A stretch of 43,358 bases of DNA, from positions 1-43,358 of the IMG/VR virus record IMGVR_UViG_3300029267_003234, one strand, 5' to 3'. Positions 8,541 through 16,392 of the stretch are shown piece by piece. Under the pieces are notes generated by a model, which worked only from the letters and a program-made list of their open reading frames with translations, was not told the DNA's origin and searched no databases. A program made the translations under genes and the position numbers. This DNA is from a virus. Positions within the stretch are counted from its first letter, which is position 1, and the number at the start of each line of letters is the position of its first letter.

Positions 8541-9044
8541 TTACAGAGATCTGAATTGGATGAACGTGATAGGAAATTCGCAAAATCCCGGCTCATCCCG
8601 GGACTCTGTTACATCGCCTAATTGAGTCGGATACATGACCCATGTATCCGTCAAGACACCTCCTGTACCTGAGCCTGTCTGCAGAACCGTATATCGCTCG
8701 ACATTAAGACAATATTCTGGAGGTAAAGCAATTGTGCCGTCCTCTAAAAGGACCTTTGATACAAGGCCTGCAAACCAATTGTGTATCCTGCCATCCTCAT
8801 GGTCCCTCATTGTCATTGACAACTGTACCGGCGCGGAGGCTATAGGATACGTAATCGTCAAAGCCGATGGCCCTATTTTTTCGGGCTCCGTCTCAACCTC
8901 AATGGGACCGTAAGAAACGTCCTTAACATAAAAATCGAAATCGTCCGGCGCTTGCGGAATCTCGAACCTAAATTGCCATGACTGCCGGAATTCTTTCTTG
9001 ATCGCCTGCTTCGCAATCAATCGCATTGCCGCAAAATCTTCCAT
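8541..9044 (-). CDS. tail tube-like protein (gp19-like fold)
   Basis: 167 residues. The segment YGPIEVETEPEKIGPSALTIT followed by LSMTMRDHEDGRIHNWF resembles the strand-hairpin-strand pattern of the contractile tail tube family (T4 gp19, gp54 and gp48 share this fold), including 'D..G.I..WF'. The neighbouring 162-residue gene is a second candidate, so one may be the major tube and the other a tube initiator or terminator. It ends 12 bp before the chaperone start. Family assignment is by pattern only. Confidence 0.45.
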   Translation of the reverse strand: MEDFAAMRLIAKQAIKKEFRQSWQFRFEIPQAPDDFDFYVKDVSYGPIEVETEPEKIGPSALTITYPIASAPVQLSMTMRDHEDGRIHNWFAGLVSKVLLEDGTIALPPEYCLNVERYTVLQTGSGTGGVLTDTWVMYPTQLGDVTESRDEPGFCEFPITFIQFRSL

Positions 9045-9050
9045 CCCCCC

Positions 9051-9096
9051 GGAAAACCCCCCTCTACTCCCCCGGAAAACCCCCCTCTACTCCCCC
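9051..9096. repeat. 23-bp tandem duplication with SD-like sequences
   Basis: Two exact 23-bp units lie at 9051-9073 and 9074-9096, in the short gap upstream of the tube-like gene. On the transcribed minus strand each unit contains GGGGGAG and GAGGGGGG, so the leader holds several purine-rich Shine-Dalgarno-like runs before the ATG at 9044. Confidence 0.75.
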
Positions 9097-9101
9097 GGCC
9101 A

Positions 9102-9665
9102 TCACATTATTACCACACCGGGGATGATGGCCTGACTCTCTTCCATCGCAAGAGCCGCGGTATCCAATCGCTCGCGCAACTCTTGATCGCTCGGAAATTC
9201 CAGGTCAAGCCCGGTTGATTGCGCCACGGCCCTGCCGCGTTCGGAATTTAAAACGTCAATCAATGCGATCAGATATTTTGAGATCAAATGGATAGATTCA
9301 GGCGGCAAATCCGCATCCGAATCCCAACCCTGAAAATCCTGGAAATACCAGACACGAAACGGTTTCACACTGGAATACAAAAACGGACAAATTCCACCCG
9401 GCTGTTCCGTAACCGTAATCACGCCCTCTGACTCTTTGGCTTCATGATAGACACAACATTCATCCATGGCGATTGCCAAGGACATGAAATCTTCAGGGGT
9501 CTCTATCTCAGTTACATCTACAGGAAAAGTGAGATTGGCAACCGGCCCCACTTTTTCTTGATAGGCCTCCAAAGCTTTTGCCAACAATTGATTCTGTATT
9601 CCCGTATCCAAATACATCACAGGGAAATCGGATACTGCCCTGGCCAAAAGTTCTGTAGGTGACAT
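9102..9665 (-). CDS. hypothetical tail/neck structural protein
   Basis: 187 residues, not recognised. The N-terminal third is helical (LLARAVSDFPVMYLDTGIQNQ, then LLAKALEAYQEKVG); the middle is strand-rich with DECCVYHEAKESEGVITV. The C-terminal half is helical and starts in a conserved-looking PPESIHLISKYLIALIDVLN. It is placed between two tube-like proteins in an unbroken late operon and starts 1 bp from the stop of the next upstream gene, so a role in the tail tube or its junction is likely. No signal peptide or membrane segment is seen. Confidence 0.5.
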   Translation of the reverse strand: MSPTELLARAVSDFPVMYLDTGIQNQLLAKALEAYQEKVGPVANLTFPVDVTEIETPEDFMSLAIAMDECCVYHEAKESEGVITVTEQPGGICPFLYSSVKPFRVWYFQDFQGWDSDADLPPESIHLISKYLIALIDVLNSERGRAVAQSTGLDLEFPSDQELRERLDTAALAMEESQAIIPGVVIM

Positions 9666-10154
9666 TTAGCTGTCCCATCCAACCCAGTTCGCGTGCAGTG
9701 TACCTGTAGGCTTGACCAAGGTTGAATCTTCCACTGAGAGATCCACCCCCTCAAGCTCAAGCCAGCAATCCTCAAGCACTACATTTACCCCTGATCCGCC
9801 GCTTTCAGACACGAGGGCTAATTCTACTTCCAGGTATTTCTTTTCTTTCACCCAACTGCGAATCGCTTCATATGCGATACCCTCAATCACTTCCTTGATC
9901 GATATAGGTACCTCAACAGCATTCTTGTAACGCCCGGCCTGCACAAACTGGACACCATGGGGGCCATACGTCTCAATGGGTTCCCGCGCCATTGCTGGCA
10001 GCTGTGTCGTTTGGACTAAAAACGACAGGTCCGGAAACTCCGCGATCGTCATTTCAAAATCATCGGCCGTAGCCCCTTCACCGTAACCCAATAAGCGTGT
10101 GTACGCCTCTTTTGCCAAGGGGATATTCCCCACTACATTGCTGATATTTGACAT
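9666..10154 (-). CDS. tail tube protein candidate
   Basis: 162 residues. It contains SFLVQTTQLPAMAREPIET, YGPHGVQFVQAGRYKN and VEVPISIKEVIEG. Tail tube proteins of contractile phages carry an 'LP....I.....G.....G......v.v.f' sequence in which two long strands form the tube lumen; this fits. Length (about 160) is typical for gp19-like tubes. It lies between the tube-cap-like gene (upstream) and the 187-residue gene, downstream of sheath. A signal that would distinguish major tube from baseplate tube (gp48/gp54) is not visible. Confidence 0.55.
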   Translation of the reverse strand: MSNISNVVGNIPLAKEAYTRLLGYGEGATADDFEMTIAEFPDLSFLVQTTQLPAMAREPIETYGPHGVQFVQAGRYKNAVEVPISIKEVIEGIAYEAIRSWVKEKKYLEVELALVSESGGSGVNVVLEDCWLELEGVDLSVEDSTLVKPTGTLHANWVGWDS

Positions 10155-10178
10155 ATTATTTTCCTCATTTAGGAGTTA

Positions 10179-10760
10179 TCATTGATACATTGCATCAACA
10201 TCTGACCTGTTTTGCATTTTGATTGACCCTATCTGCATACTCACTGAAGCCCGTATAAGACGACCATTTTTATCCCGCTCTTTGTCGATCGGCATGCTTA
10301 ATGATTTGATATAGGAATCAGGGAGAGACATCCGGCCCAGTTCAATCATTACAGGTTGTGGAACCCTGCCGCCTGGGAGTATTTCAGACACTTCAGGAGC
10401 AATCATTTTCTCAAGGGCCATCATGGCACCCTCTACCTCCCTCCATGGATCGTATAAAGCATAGAACTTAAGGGCGAGATCGAATAGATACGGCTCATTC
10501 CCCCCCCACGTTTGGACAGAAGAAAAAGTTGACAGGGACGTCAAGTCCGTAATCTTCTGAACCATCCCTCCCACTTTTTTAAACATAGATCCAATACTGG
10601 AATCCTCGAACGGCGACTCCCAGTTCGCGACAATCTCTTTGGATGTCCCCTCATCGATCATTCCGACAACGCACAGAATTTCACCTTCAAAATCCTGGAT
10701 GAGATGACACTTTAGATACGCAGACAAGGCCGTGTCTGCGTTTCCCCATTCGGTGAGCAT
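10179..10760 (-). CDS. tube/baseplate junction protein candidate (gp48/gp54-like)
   Basis: 193 residues. The stretch IVANWESPFEDSSIGSMF, then QTWGGNEPYLFDLALKFYALYDPWREV, then VPQPVMIELGRMSLPDSYIKSL resembles proteins that cap or nucleate the tail tube. In those families 'W.G.....F.L.L.F.A..D...EV..P' is typical, with an internal proline-containing 'PPPV.I..G' strand. It is located between the EF-hand gene and the tube candidate. There is no clear ribosome site beyond a GGGGG run. The call is by pattern and context only. Confidence 0.4.
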   Translation of the reverse strand: MLTEWGNADTALSAYLKCHLIQDFEGEILCVVGMIDEGTSKEIVANWESPFEDSSIGSMFKKVGGMVQKITDLTSLSTFSSVQTWGGNEPYLFDLALKFYALYDPWREVEGAMMALEKMIAPEVSEILPGGRVPQPVMIELGRMSLPDSYIKSLSMPIDKERDKNGRLIRASVSMQIGSIKMQNRSDVDAMYQ

Positions 10761-10764
10761 ACAA

Positions 10765-11427
10765 TTAAAGCCCCCGCGATTTCCTTATCCGCATGGCTTT
10801 TTGCCTGGCTTTTCTTGCTGCGCCAGTATTAGCTTTTCTACGTGCTTTTTTTAGCGCAGCACGCTGTTTAGCAGACAACCGCTTAGGTTTGCCTATTCGC
10901 TTTTTCCTGAAAACGACCTTCCCGTTTTTTATGACTTTTACCCGTCGGTACGCCGCCTCCAAAATCGTATCATCTGACACGGCAAAACCGGAGACCAACT
11001 CATCATCATCGATTTCAACATCATGCATCTTGTTGGACAGGTATTCCCCCAGCTTTTCACCCGCGGGATCATCTTCATCATCAATAAACCCCTTAACGTT
11101 CTTTTCATCGGCACCCAATTTCACAAAAGCAGCACCAACAGCAGAAAAGAGGTCGTTGTAGAGATCCTCTTCTTCTTCATTGATTTCGGCATCCCCGTCC
11201 AGGTCTGCCATGCCGACAACTAAGGCATCCAATGCAGTATAGCTAAAATCCTGGTCCTCCAGCCACACCAGGGCTAAGGACATCCCCTGCGCCCTTGCCT
11301 GCATAGCCGCAAAATCAGCAATCTTTTCCGACGTGGCTGTTTCAAAAACAATGTCTTTTTCGTGGTCCTGTAAGTAGTCAAACTGCGCCCCGAAAATATC
11401 AGTCCCCACAATATCCTGATGTTCCAT
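10765..11427 (-). CDS. EF-hand protein with highly basic tail
   Basis: 220 residues from the ATG at 11427 (AAGGAG about 8 bp upstream); an upstream in-frame start would overlap the sheath gene. Residues 75-86 (DLDGDAEINEEE) form a textbook EF-hand calcium loop: Asp at 1, 3 and 5, Glu at 7, Ile at 8, Glu at 12. The region around it is acidic (EEEEDLYNDLFSAVG, DDEDDPAGE). From about residue 165 the protein turns strongly basic (KKRIGKPKRLSAKQR to the end), a tail that could bind DNA or the acidic particle interior. It lies between sheath and tube genes. A structural or calcium-dependent assembly role is inferred; I do not recognise the family. Confidence 0.6.
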   Translation of the reverse strand: MEHQDIVGTDIFGAQFDYLQDHEKDIVFETATSEKIADFAAMQARAQGMSLALVWLEDQDFSYTALDALVVGMADLDGDAEINEEEEDLYNDLFSAVGAAFVKLGADEKNVKGFIDDEDDPAGEKLGEYLSNKMHDVEIDDDELVSGFAVSDDTILEAAYRRVKVIKNGKVVFRKKRIGKPKRLSAKQRAALKKARRKANTGAARKARQKAMRIRKSRGL

Positions 11428-11438
11428 TTGAAATCTCC

Positions 11439-13298
11439 TTATTTGATCAGCCGCGGCTGTCCTGCAATACGCCGTGCGCTGCCTGTAGGGCAAAAAGACC
11501 AATCAACCAGCCAGAGATCGATCTCCTGCTGAGTCACAGTAAATTGATAGGGGCTGTCACCATCGATATCCGGTTCGCGTGGGGACGAAAGCGCCTCCGA
11601 TGTCACGAGCTCGTCCAAAATGGCTTTAATCCCCTTCGCGAGGCCGCGATAGGTAATCCCGTCCGGTTCATGTTTAAATTGGTTTGCGAGCTCCACAAAT
11701 CGATGATCGATATAATTGGCAATCCGGTTGACCCACACGAAACGGCTATATGACTGTAAGAAAAAAACTGTCAGCGAATCGTCAATCACGAGGCCTCCGT
11801 CATCCCATGCAATAACCGGGTTGATTCGACCGGTATAGAAATCATCTCTGTTTAAATTATCACCGGGGAAAAGAGGTGTGACTCCTACTCGTTCCAGCCT
11901 TCCCCGCTTTACTCCAGCCGGAGAATAATGAATGCCAGGCGTGGATCCGGTAAAATTCGCATCTCCTTGGGCGCAAGCCGCTGCAACCGCGCCGGAGGCC
12001 CCCCATGCGGTTTTCCCGCCATACCACTCGTCGGTGGCCCCAAACGGACAATAATAGCAAGAGGCCTGTCTGCTGGAGAGAGAGGTAGACTTCAACCAGA
12101 GCAGGGCGGCCGCCGCATCCAAGTAATAGGGCACGTCAAAGAAAAAATTGACATGACGCGCTTCGGCTATGTCAATGCAATTGGCAAGGACCGACTCGTC
12201 ATAATTTCCGGCCGCAAACAGCAAAAACATCGGGATGGATTCATCTCGGAACATATCCCAAGCATCTATCCAATCCTGTGTCTCGGGTTCGCCGCCATTC
12301 GACCCCCCGGCAAAGGCGGTTTTACTGACCTCATCCAGAGTATCCTGGATTTCGTCCCACTCAAGGCTTACACCCAAATCACACCTAAACCGGTCACTTT
12401 GCTGTTGTAGAACCGACTCGATAAAGTTTGGTCGGCCCATATCATCCCGGTCAGTCTCAACAATCCCGACCACATACGACTCCAGCAGATATTCTTCACC
12501 AGAAATCGTCTTATCATAGAAATTGATTTTAAACCGCTTGTCTTGATTGGTGAGCAATCGCCAGTTCGGGCTATCATCGGGGTCAGGAGCTTCTTCCTCG
12601 GAGGAATGATCATTGCGGCATAGATACTCATTACCATCTGGGAATTCTGCCACATCATTTTCGCTATAGATGGTTTCAGCCTCCCAATCACCCTTGTGAT
12701 TGATAAGCTTTTCGATCTCGAAAGACCTGTTAGTACTGGGGTCCCCATCAACCGGCCAAACTTGCAACAGATAACCATCACCAAGGGCCAATGTCGCACC
12801 GTAGGCATGGTTATCCTGTTCTTCGACTCCGGGATACTCTTCCCAGTTGACCCCCGGGACTTCCACAGTTGGGGCCGGGTCATCACTGGTATGAGCCAAG
12901 ATGCAAATTAACTGTCCATCAGCAACAGTGACAACATCGTTTGCAAGATATGCCGTCTCTGTGGCCCAATCCCCTTTATCATCGATGTGCTTTATAGCTA
13001 ATGAAGGGAATCGTGCATCATCCGCGACAACCCTGACCACATTGACATAAGCACAATCTTGAGCCGCGTCATTCACATGCCGGAGACCCTCCATATGCTG
13101 CCCCGCTTTGGCCGGGTACGGCATGCCAAAATAGTCCTCCCAATTGTTGTAGGTTACCTGGACAATCTCACCGACAGGCCCTTTTGACGCACGTACAACC
13201 GTAGCACCAATAGTCGTGGGGCCGCCGCCGGTTTTAAATGTTTGATCAATTAAATCCAGAACGGTGATTTCCGCAGCATTCGTGATAATATTCTTCAT
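11439..13298 (-). CDS. contractile tail sheath protein with two carbohydrate-binding-like inserts
   Basis: 619 residues. The N-terminal segment (TTIGATVVRASKGPVGEIVQV, then NNWEDYFG) and the C-terminal region (RFVWVNRIANYIDHRFVELAN, then IDLWLVDWSFCPTGSARRI) have the layout of myovirus sheath proteins, whose terminal strands interlock to form the contractile mesh. Two inserts, about residues 108-157 (WATETAYLANDVVTVADGQL...HTSDD) and 202-250 (WEAETIYSENDVAEFPDGNE...HSSEEE), resemble chitin-binding CBM5/12 modules and match an insert in baseplate J. They would lie on the outside of the tail. It overlaps the 116-residue upstream gene by 1 bp. Confidence in the sheath call is high. Confidence 0.9.
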   Translation of the reverse strand: MKNIITNAAEITVLDLIDQTFKTGGGPTTIGATVVRASKGPVGEIVQVTYNNWEDYFGMPYPAKAGQHMEGLRHVNDAAQDCAYVNVVRVVADDARFPSLAIKHIDDKGDWATETAYLANDVVTVADGQLICILAHTSDDPAPTVEVPGVNWEEYPGVEEQDNHAYGATLALGDGYLLQVWPVDGDPSTNRSFEIEKLINHKGDWEAETIYSENDVAEFPDGNEYLCRNDHSSEEEAPDPDDSPNWRLLTNQDKRFKINFYDKTISGEEYLLESYVVGIVETDRDDMGRPNFIESVLQQQSDRFRCDLGVSLEWDEIQDTLDEVSKTAFAGGSNGGEPETQDWIDAWDMFRDESIPMFLLFAAGNYDESVLANCIDIAEARHVNFFFDVPYYLDAAAALLWLKSTSLSSRQASCYYCPFGATDEWYGGKTAWGASGAVAAACAQGDANFTGSTPGIHYSPAGVKRGRLERVGVTPLFPGDNLNRDDFYTGRINPVIAWDDGGLVIDDSLTVFFLQSYSRFVWVNRIANYIDHRFVELANQFKHEPDGITYRGLAKGIKAILDELVTSEALSSPREPDIDGDSPYQFTVTQQEIDLWLVDWSFCPTGSARRIAGQPRLIK

Positions 13299-13648
13299 TA
13301 TTCTTCACCTCCACTATCATCAGAGGGTTTAATTCCTAATCCGGTCAGGTCGGCTTCGACTTCTGGTTTCTCATTAAACTCTGTTTCTTCCTTAGCCTCC
13401 GTCTTTTTGGCCGGTTTGCGTTTTTTTGTAGGTCGGCTCCCTCTTTTCTTCGGTTTCGGGGTGGGTTCGTCTATGACTACTCTGATTTTGACATAGGGTG
13501 CCCGCCGTTCCATTGCTTCAATAAACGATTTTACGGATGCATCCGGGATTTCCAATGTAGCATCCCCGGGCTTAATTAAAATTTTCCCCAGGCTGTCCGC
13601 GTAGGCGACCTCTGCACATCCGTTGTTTTTTACTACGATTGTTGCCAT
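13298..13648 (-). CDS. hypothetical protein with Lys/Pro-rich linker
   Basis: 116 residues. Residues 1-62 form a small compact domain (MATIVVKNNGCAEVAYADSL, then IPDASVKSFIEAMERR). Residues 63-90 are a basic, proline-rich linker (PTPKPKKRGSRPTKKRKPAKK). The C-terminus is acidic. It sits between the capsid and sheath genes, behind a UUCG hairpin. Phages often carry small neck or capsid-decorating proteins here; no function is assigned. Confidence 0.5.
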   Translation of the reverse strand: MATIVVKNNGCAEVAYADSLGKILIKPGDATLEIPDASVKSFIEAMERRAPYVKIRVVIDEPTPKPKKRGSRPTKKRKPAKKTEAKEETEFNEKPEVEADLTGLGIKPSDDSGGEE

Positions 13649-13673
13649 GATGAGATGCTCCTGTTAGTGGTTA

Positions 13674-13693
13674 GCCCTGCCCGAAGGCAGGGC
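13674..13693 (-). other. UUCG-capped hairpin after capsid gene
   Basis: A perfect 8-bp stem GCCCTGCC/GGCAGGGC encloses a TTCG loop on the minus strand, 20 bp after the capsid stop. UUCG tetraloops are exceptionally stable in RNA. There is no T run after it, so it more likely protects the capsid mRNA 3' end or marks processing than terminates transcription. Confidence 0.7.
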
Positions 13694-13713
13694 CAAAGAA
13701 AGGAGGATAATAA

Positions 13714-15309
13714 TTAAGACGACTCAATTTCCAGGTCCATAAAGTACTCACGACCGTCAAACGGTTGTAAGTCCCTGTAGGCCTGGCCCCACAGGGTATT
13801 CCGATATTTAAGGTCGGTTTGGATTGCATGTCTGAACGGCATGGGAGGAATGGCATCGCCGGTAACGTACCCGGCCTCACCCACGCCGCGGCCTTTGGCA
13901 TAACACAGGCACTTATATTGGGACTTTTGCGGATCCTCGAAGACATCCCACATGCCGAAGAGTTTACCAATATAGTGCGGTTGGGGTATGCGCCTATAGC
14001 CCGCGGCTGGCACGAAAAAAGGCTGCTTCATGGCTTTAAAAAGCGTAGCACTCTTTGAATCGGCTACGATCCCTACTAACCCAGAAGTACCGGTACGTTC
14101 CATCAGGACAGCATCAATTTCAAGCAGCGTTTCGCGTACTGTTTCGTAATGCTCTTGGAAATACAGACCAGTAGGCACCACCATGCTCCAGGCCCGCTCG
14201 CCCTTGGAGTAAAAGTACAGGTCGCGGAGGATCTTCCGATCACGGTCAGCGGCTAAAACATTACGCATTGCGGCCATGGCCATGGAGTCAGCATCCATAG
14301 AAAACTCACGACGTAGTGCCCACAACGCCTGCAGTGTGGTACTGGCTGAAATGGCGTTCTCGTGCGGATAAATCACGCGGGAATCCATCTCATGGTTGAT
14401 TACGGGGATCAAAGTAGGATCCTTTTCAATATCTACATCAAATCCGACATGAATCTCGATACCGTCCGCCGGGCCGGTACTAAAGATCGGGTCGATATTG
14501 CCGGTTGCGTAATCCACCGTTCCTGTCACTGTTATTGTGGTTTCCCCTACGACAAACGATCCATGTAGATTCCCCGCGCCGTCGTCTTTTGCAACGATAT
14601 TGTGGTCATGAAAAATCTTGATGGACTGCTTTTTAAATGGGTAAACTCCAGAGAATATGGTTTCGGAATCAAACTCGAAATCCCCTGTAAGCGTGGGGGT
14701 CGCCTCGCTATCAGCCTCTTTGACCAAATGGCGTTGGTCCATCGATGCATACTGGCCATTGAAAGAGTGATCAATTTTTTCTCCCTGTGTCAAGTCCCCA
14801 AAAGTAGACCCGGCCACTCGCCAGACTTTGAAAATTTCACTCTGGTTGTAATGCCCCGGGATATGCGACACCATCCGACTGGTAATCGACATTAAGGCAA
14901 CTGGCAGGATCAATGCGATCATCCGGTCCCGCATCAAAATCCCTTCTGTGGTCTCCAGATTAGATGACTCCAGAACCATATTGTCCGGGCCATTTCCAGC
15001 AGAGATTTCAATTCCGTTCTGGATTGCCTGGTAAGCACTGGCTAACATTTCATCAGATGGCATTTCACCATATTGCCGCTGGTAAGGTATTAGGGCATTG
15101 GCCGCAATGCGGGCTACAGTCCCTTTACCCTTGCCGATAGATTCAAAAACGCTACCTTCGACAGATCTGTCCAGGGCCTCAACAAGTTGGTTTTCGTTTG
15201 AGATAACCTCCCCGCTATCGCCGTCGATGATCGGGGTGATAATGGCATGGCGCATGGAAGCAGCCTTCTGACCGATCTCGACCATTCGTTTTTTATATTT
15301 TTCGGGCAT
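13714..15309 (-). CDS. major capsid protein (HK97-fold/T4 gp23-like)
   Basis: 531 residues. The N-terminal about 100 residues look like a removable scaffold arm, followed by helical and strand segments (MRDRMIALILPVALMSI, FKVWRVAGSTFGDL), long spine-helix material (ISASTTLQALWALRREFSMDA), then ERAWSMVVPTGLYFQEHY, GLVGIVADSKSATLFKA and a C-terminal QTDLKYRNTLWGQAYRDL. This layout is that of large HK97-fold capsid proteins. A strand-rich insert at about 240-300 (VVGETTITVTGTVDYATGN) may be a surface domain. ATG at 15309 has GAGGAG 8 bp upstream. It has its own leader with a CRISPR-like repeat and a UUCG hairpin downstream, so it may be expressed as a separate strong message. The capsid call is by layout and size; portal and protease are not adjacent. 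Confidence 0.6.
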   Translation of the reverse strand: MPEKYKKRMVEIGQKAASMRHAIITPIIDGDSGEVISNENQLVEALDRSVEGSVFESIGKGKGTVARIAANALIPYQRQYGEMPSDEMLASAYQAIQNGIEISAGNGPDNMVLESSNLETTEGILMRDRMIALILPVALMSITSRMVSHIPGHYNQSEIFKVWRVAGSTFGDLTQGEKIDHSFNGQYASMDQRHLVKEADSEATPTLTGDFEFDSETIFSGVYPFKKQSIKIFHDHNIVAKDDGAGNLHGSFVVGETTITVTGTVDYATGNIDPIFSTGPADGIEIHVGFDVDIEKDPTLIPVINHEMDSRVIYPHENAISASTTLQALWALRREFSMDADSMAMAAMRNVLAADRDRKILRDLYFYSKGERAWSMVVPTGLYFQEHYETVRETLLEIDAVLMERTGTSGLVGIVADSKSATLFKAMKQPFFVPAAGYRRIPQPHYIGKLFGMWDVFEDPQKSQYKCLCYAKGRGVGEAGYVTGDAIPPMPFRHAIQTDLKYRNTLWGQAYRDLQPFDGREYFMDLEIESS

Positions 15310-15352
15310 TTTACTTTCTCCTCATATCGTAAAGGTTTTAGTTGGTAAGTTT

Positions 15353-15384
15353 GTTTCAATCCACGCCCCTATACGAGGGGCGAC
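15353..15384 (-). ncRNA. solitary type I-C CRISPR repeat in capsid gene leader
   Basis: Read on the minus strand this 32-bp unit begins GTCGCCCC, has a 7-nt loop TCGTATA, and ends GGGGCGTGGATTGAAAC. This is the shape of type I-C repeats: a 6-bp GC stem (CGCCCC/GGGGCG) and the 3' handle GTGGATTGAAAC. No second copy lies within a spacer length on either side, so it is not an array. It lies 43 bp upstream of the capsid ATG and in the sense orientation of capsid mRNA, so it would be transcribed as part of the 5' leader. Type I-C Cas5 cuts at the base of this hairpin. A decoy-repeat (Racr) role or regulation of capsid mRNA is inferred. Confidence 0.75.
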
Positions 15385-15444
15385 GGAAAAAATCTTTCCG
15401 CACCAACGTGCTACAAAGAGAAAAGCGAAGTAAATGATGTTGAC

Positions 15445-15490
15445 TCCAGATACGCCGTATCTGCCGTATCTGCCGTATCTGGATTTTTTT
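15445..15490 (+). terminator. hairpin from triple 9-bp repeat followed by T run
   Basis: The 9-bp unit GCCGTATCT occurs three times in tandem (15454-15462, 15463-15471, 15472-15480), flanked by the 10-bp inverted repeat TCCAGATACG (15445-15454) / CGTATCTGGA (15474-15483) and then seven T's (15484-15490) on the plus strand. It has rho-independent terminator form for plus-strand transcription, opposite to the genes around it. It may block antisense transcription into the spike gene. Confidence 0.5.
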
Positions 15491-15519
15491 AGGACTTTTT
15501 ACTGCGTTAGAGCCCTGGA

Positions 15520-16389
15520 TTAGAGCCCTGGATGGGAATGGTGATTTGTGTTCCCGTCTCCGTCAAGGATCTCGCCGTCCGCTTCGATACTGCCTTCAGA
15601 ATGCATGGAACCAACAGCCTCAATGCCACCGCCAACAGTGAGTTCTCCCGAGATGTGAACATTGCCGTTCAGGTAAATCTCAGGAGCCGTAAGGGAAATT
15701 GATACACCTGCAACGCCATTGATTTGATTAAGGGCACTAACTAAGACATCACTTTTAAGGGATGTGATTAAGATACTGCCTTTTTCAGACAAAATGATGA
15801 TGTTCTGGTCGGCAGTCAGGAAAGCGGCTTTTTCACTATGCAGGGTGATATCGCCCTCCGGTGTTATTTCGATAGCCGCGCCGGTTTCTCTCTGTGTTAC
15901 AATAATCGATCCTATTTTTATCCCATTGACATTCTGCTTTTTTGGTATTTCGACTATAATACCATCCTGGGAATAAACGTTGTTTTCGTAGTAGTCTCGA
16001 TCCGCTGGTTCAGGTTCGCCAGCACGACGTTTATGGACCAAAGCTTCCGGCCCAAGCCACATTTCGTGTGGTGCCTGGGGCGATGCTTCCGGGCAATAGT
16101 GTACGCTCCCCAACAACCGGGGTCGCCGGGTATTCCCGACAAACGGAAAATCCACCCATACATAATCCCCCACCTCCACGGACGTTACAAACCCCTCATT
16201 CTCCCTCGATCCAGGCGGAAACGCATATTCAGCCCACGGTAAATCCTCATCCGGGACATTATCCGTAAAAACCCCATACACACGGATCTGCACCCGTAGC
16301 TGATGGTCCGGGTCGTCTGTATTCACAACACGTCCGATATATCGGTTGTCAAATCTCATAGTCGGCCGATCTGGTAAATTCTTTTGCAT
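15520..16389 (-). CDS. baseplate spike protein (gpV/gp5-like, OB fold plus beta-helix)
   Basis: 289 residues. Residues of about 12-115 form an OB-fold region (YIGRVVNTDDPDHQLRVQIRV, then VEVGDYVWVDFPFVGNTRRPRLLG) as in P2 gpV and the N-terminus of T4 gp5. Residues of about 140-275 are short alternating strands (GAAIEITPEGDITLHSEKAA, then SISLTAPEIYLNG), a triple-stranded beta-helix needle. It ends NHHSHPGL; closely spaced histidines at the tip coordinate iron in P2 gpV. The protein punctures the outer membrane. A 13-bp sequence around the stop is duplicated immediately downstream (15520-15545). No lysozyme domain is present. Confidence 0.8.
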   Translation of the reverse strand: MQKNLPDRPTMRFDNRYIGRVVNTDDPDHQLRVQIRVYGVFTDNVPDEDLPWAEYAFPPGSRENEGFVTSVEVGDYVWVDFPFVGNTRRPRLLGSVHYCPEASPQAPHEMWLGPEALVHKRRAGEPEPADRDYYENNVYSQDGIIVEIPKKQNVNGIKIGSIIVTQRETGAAIEITPEGDITLHSEKAAFLTADQNIIILSEKGSILITSLKSDVLVSALNQINGVAGVSISLTAPEIYLNGNVHISGELTVGGGIEAVGSMHSEGSIEADGEILDGDGNTNHHSHPGL

Positions 16390-16392
16390 TGG

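Noticed and set aside
15353-15384. CRISPR array
   Set aside because: Only one repeat, no spacer and no second repeat within 100 bp; same for 27973-28005. No cas genes in the window.
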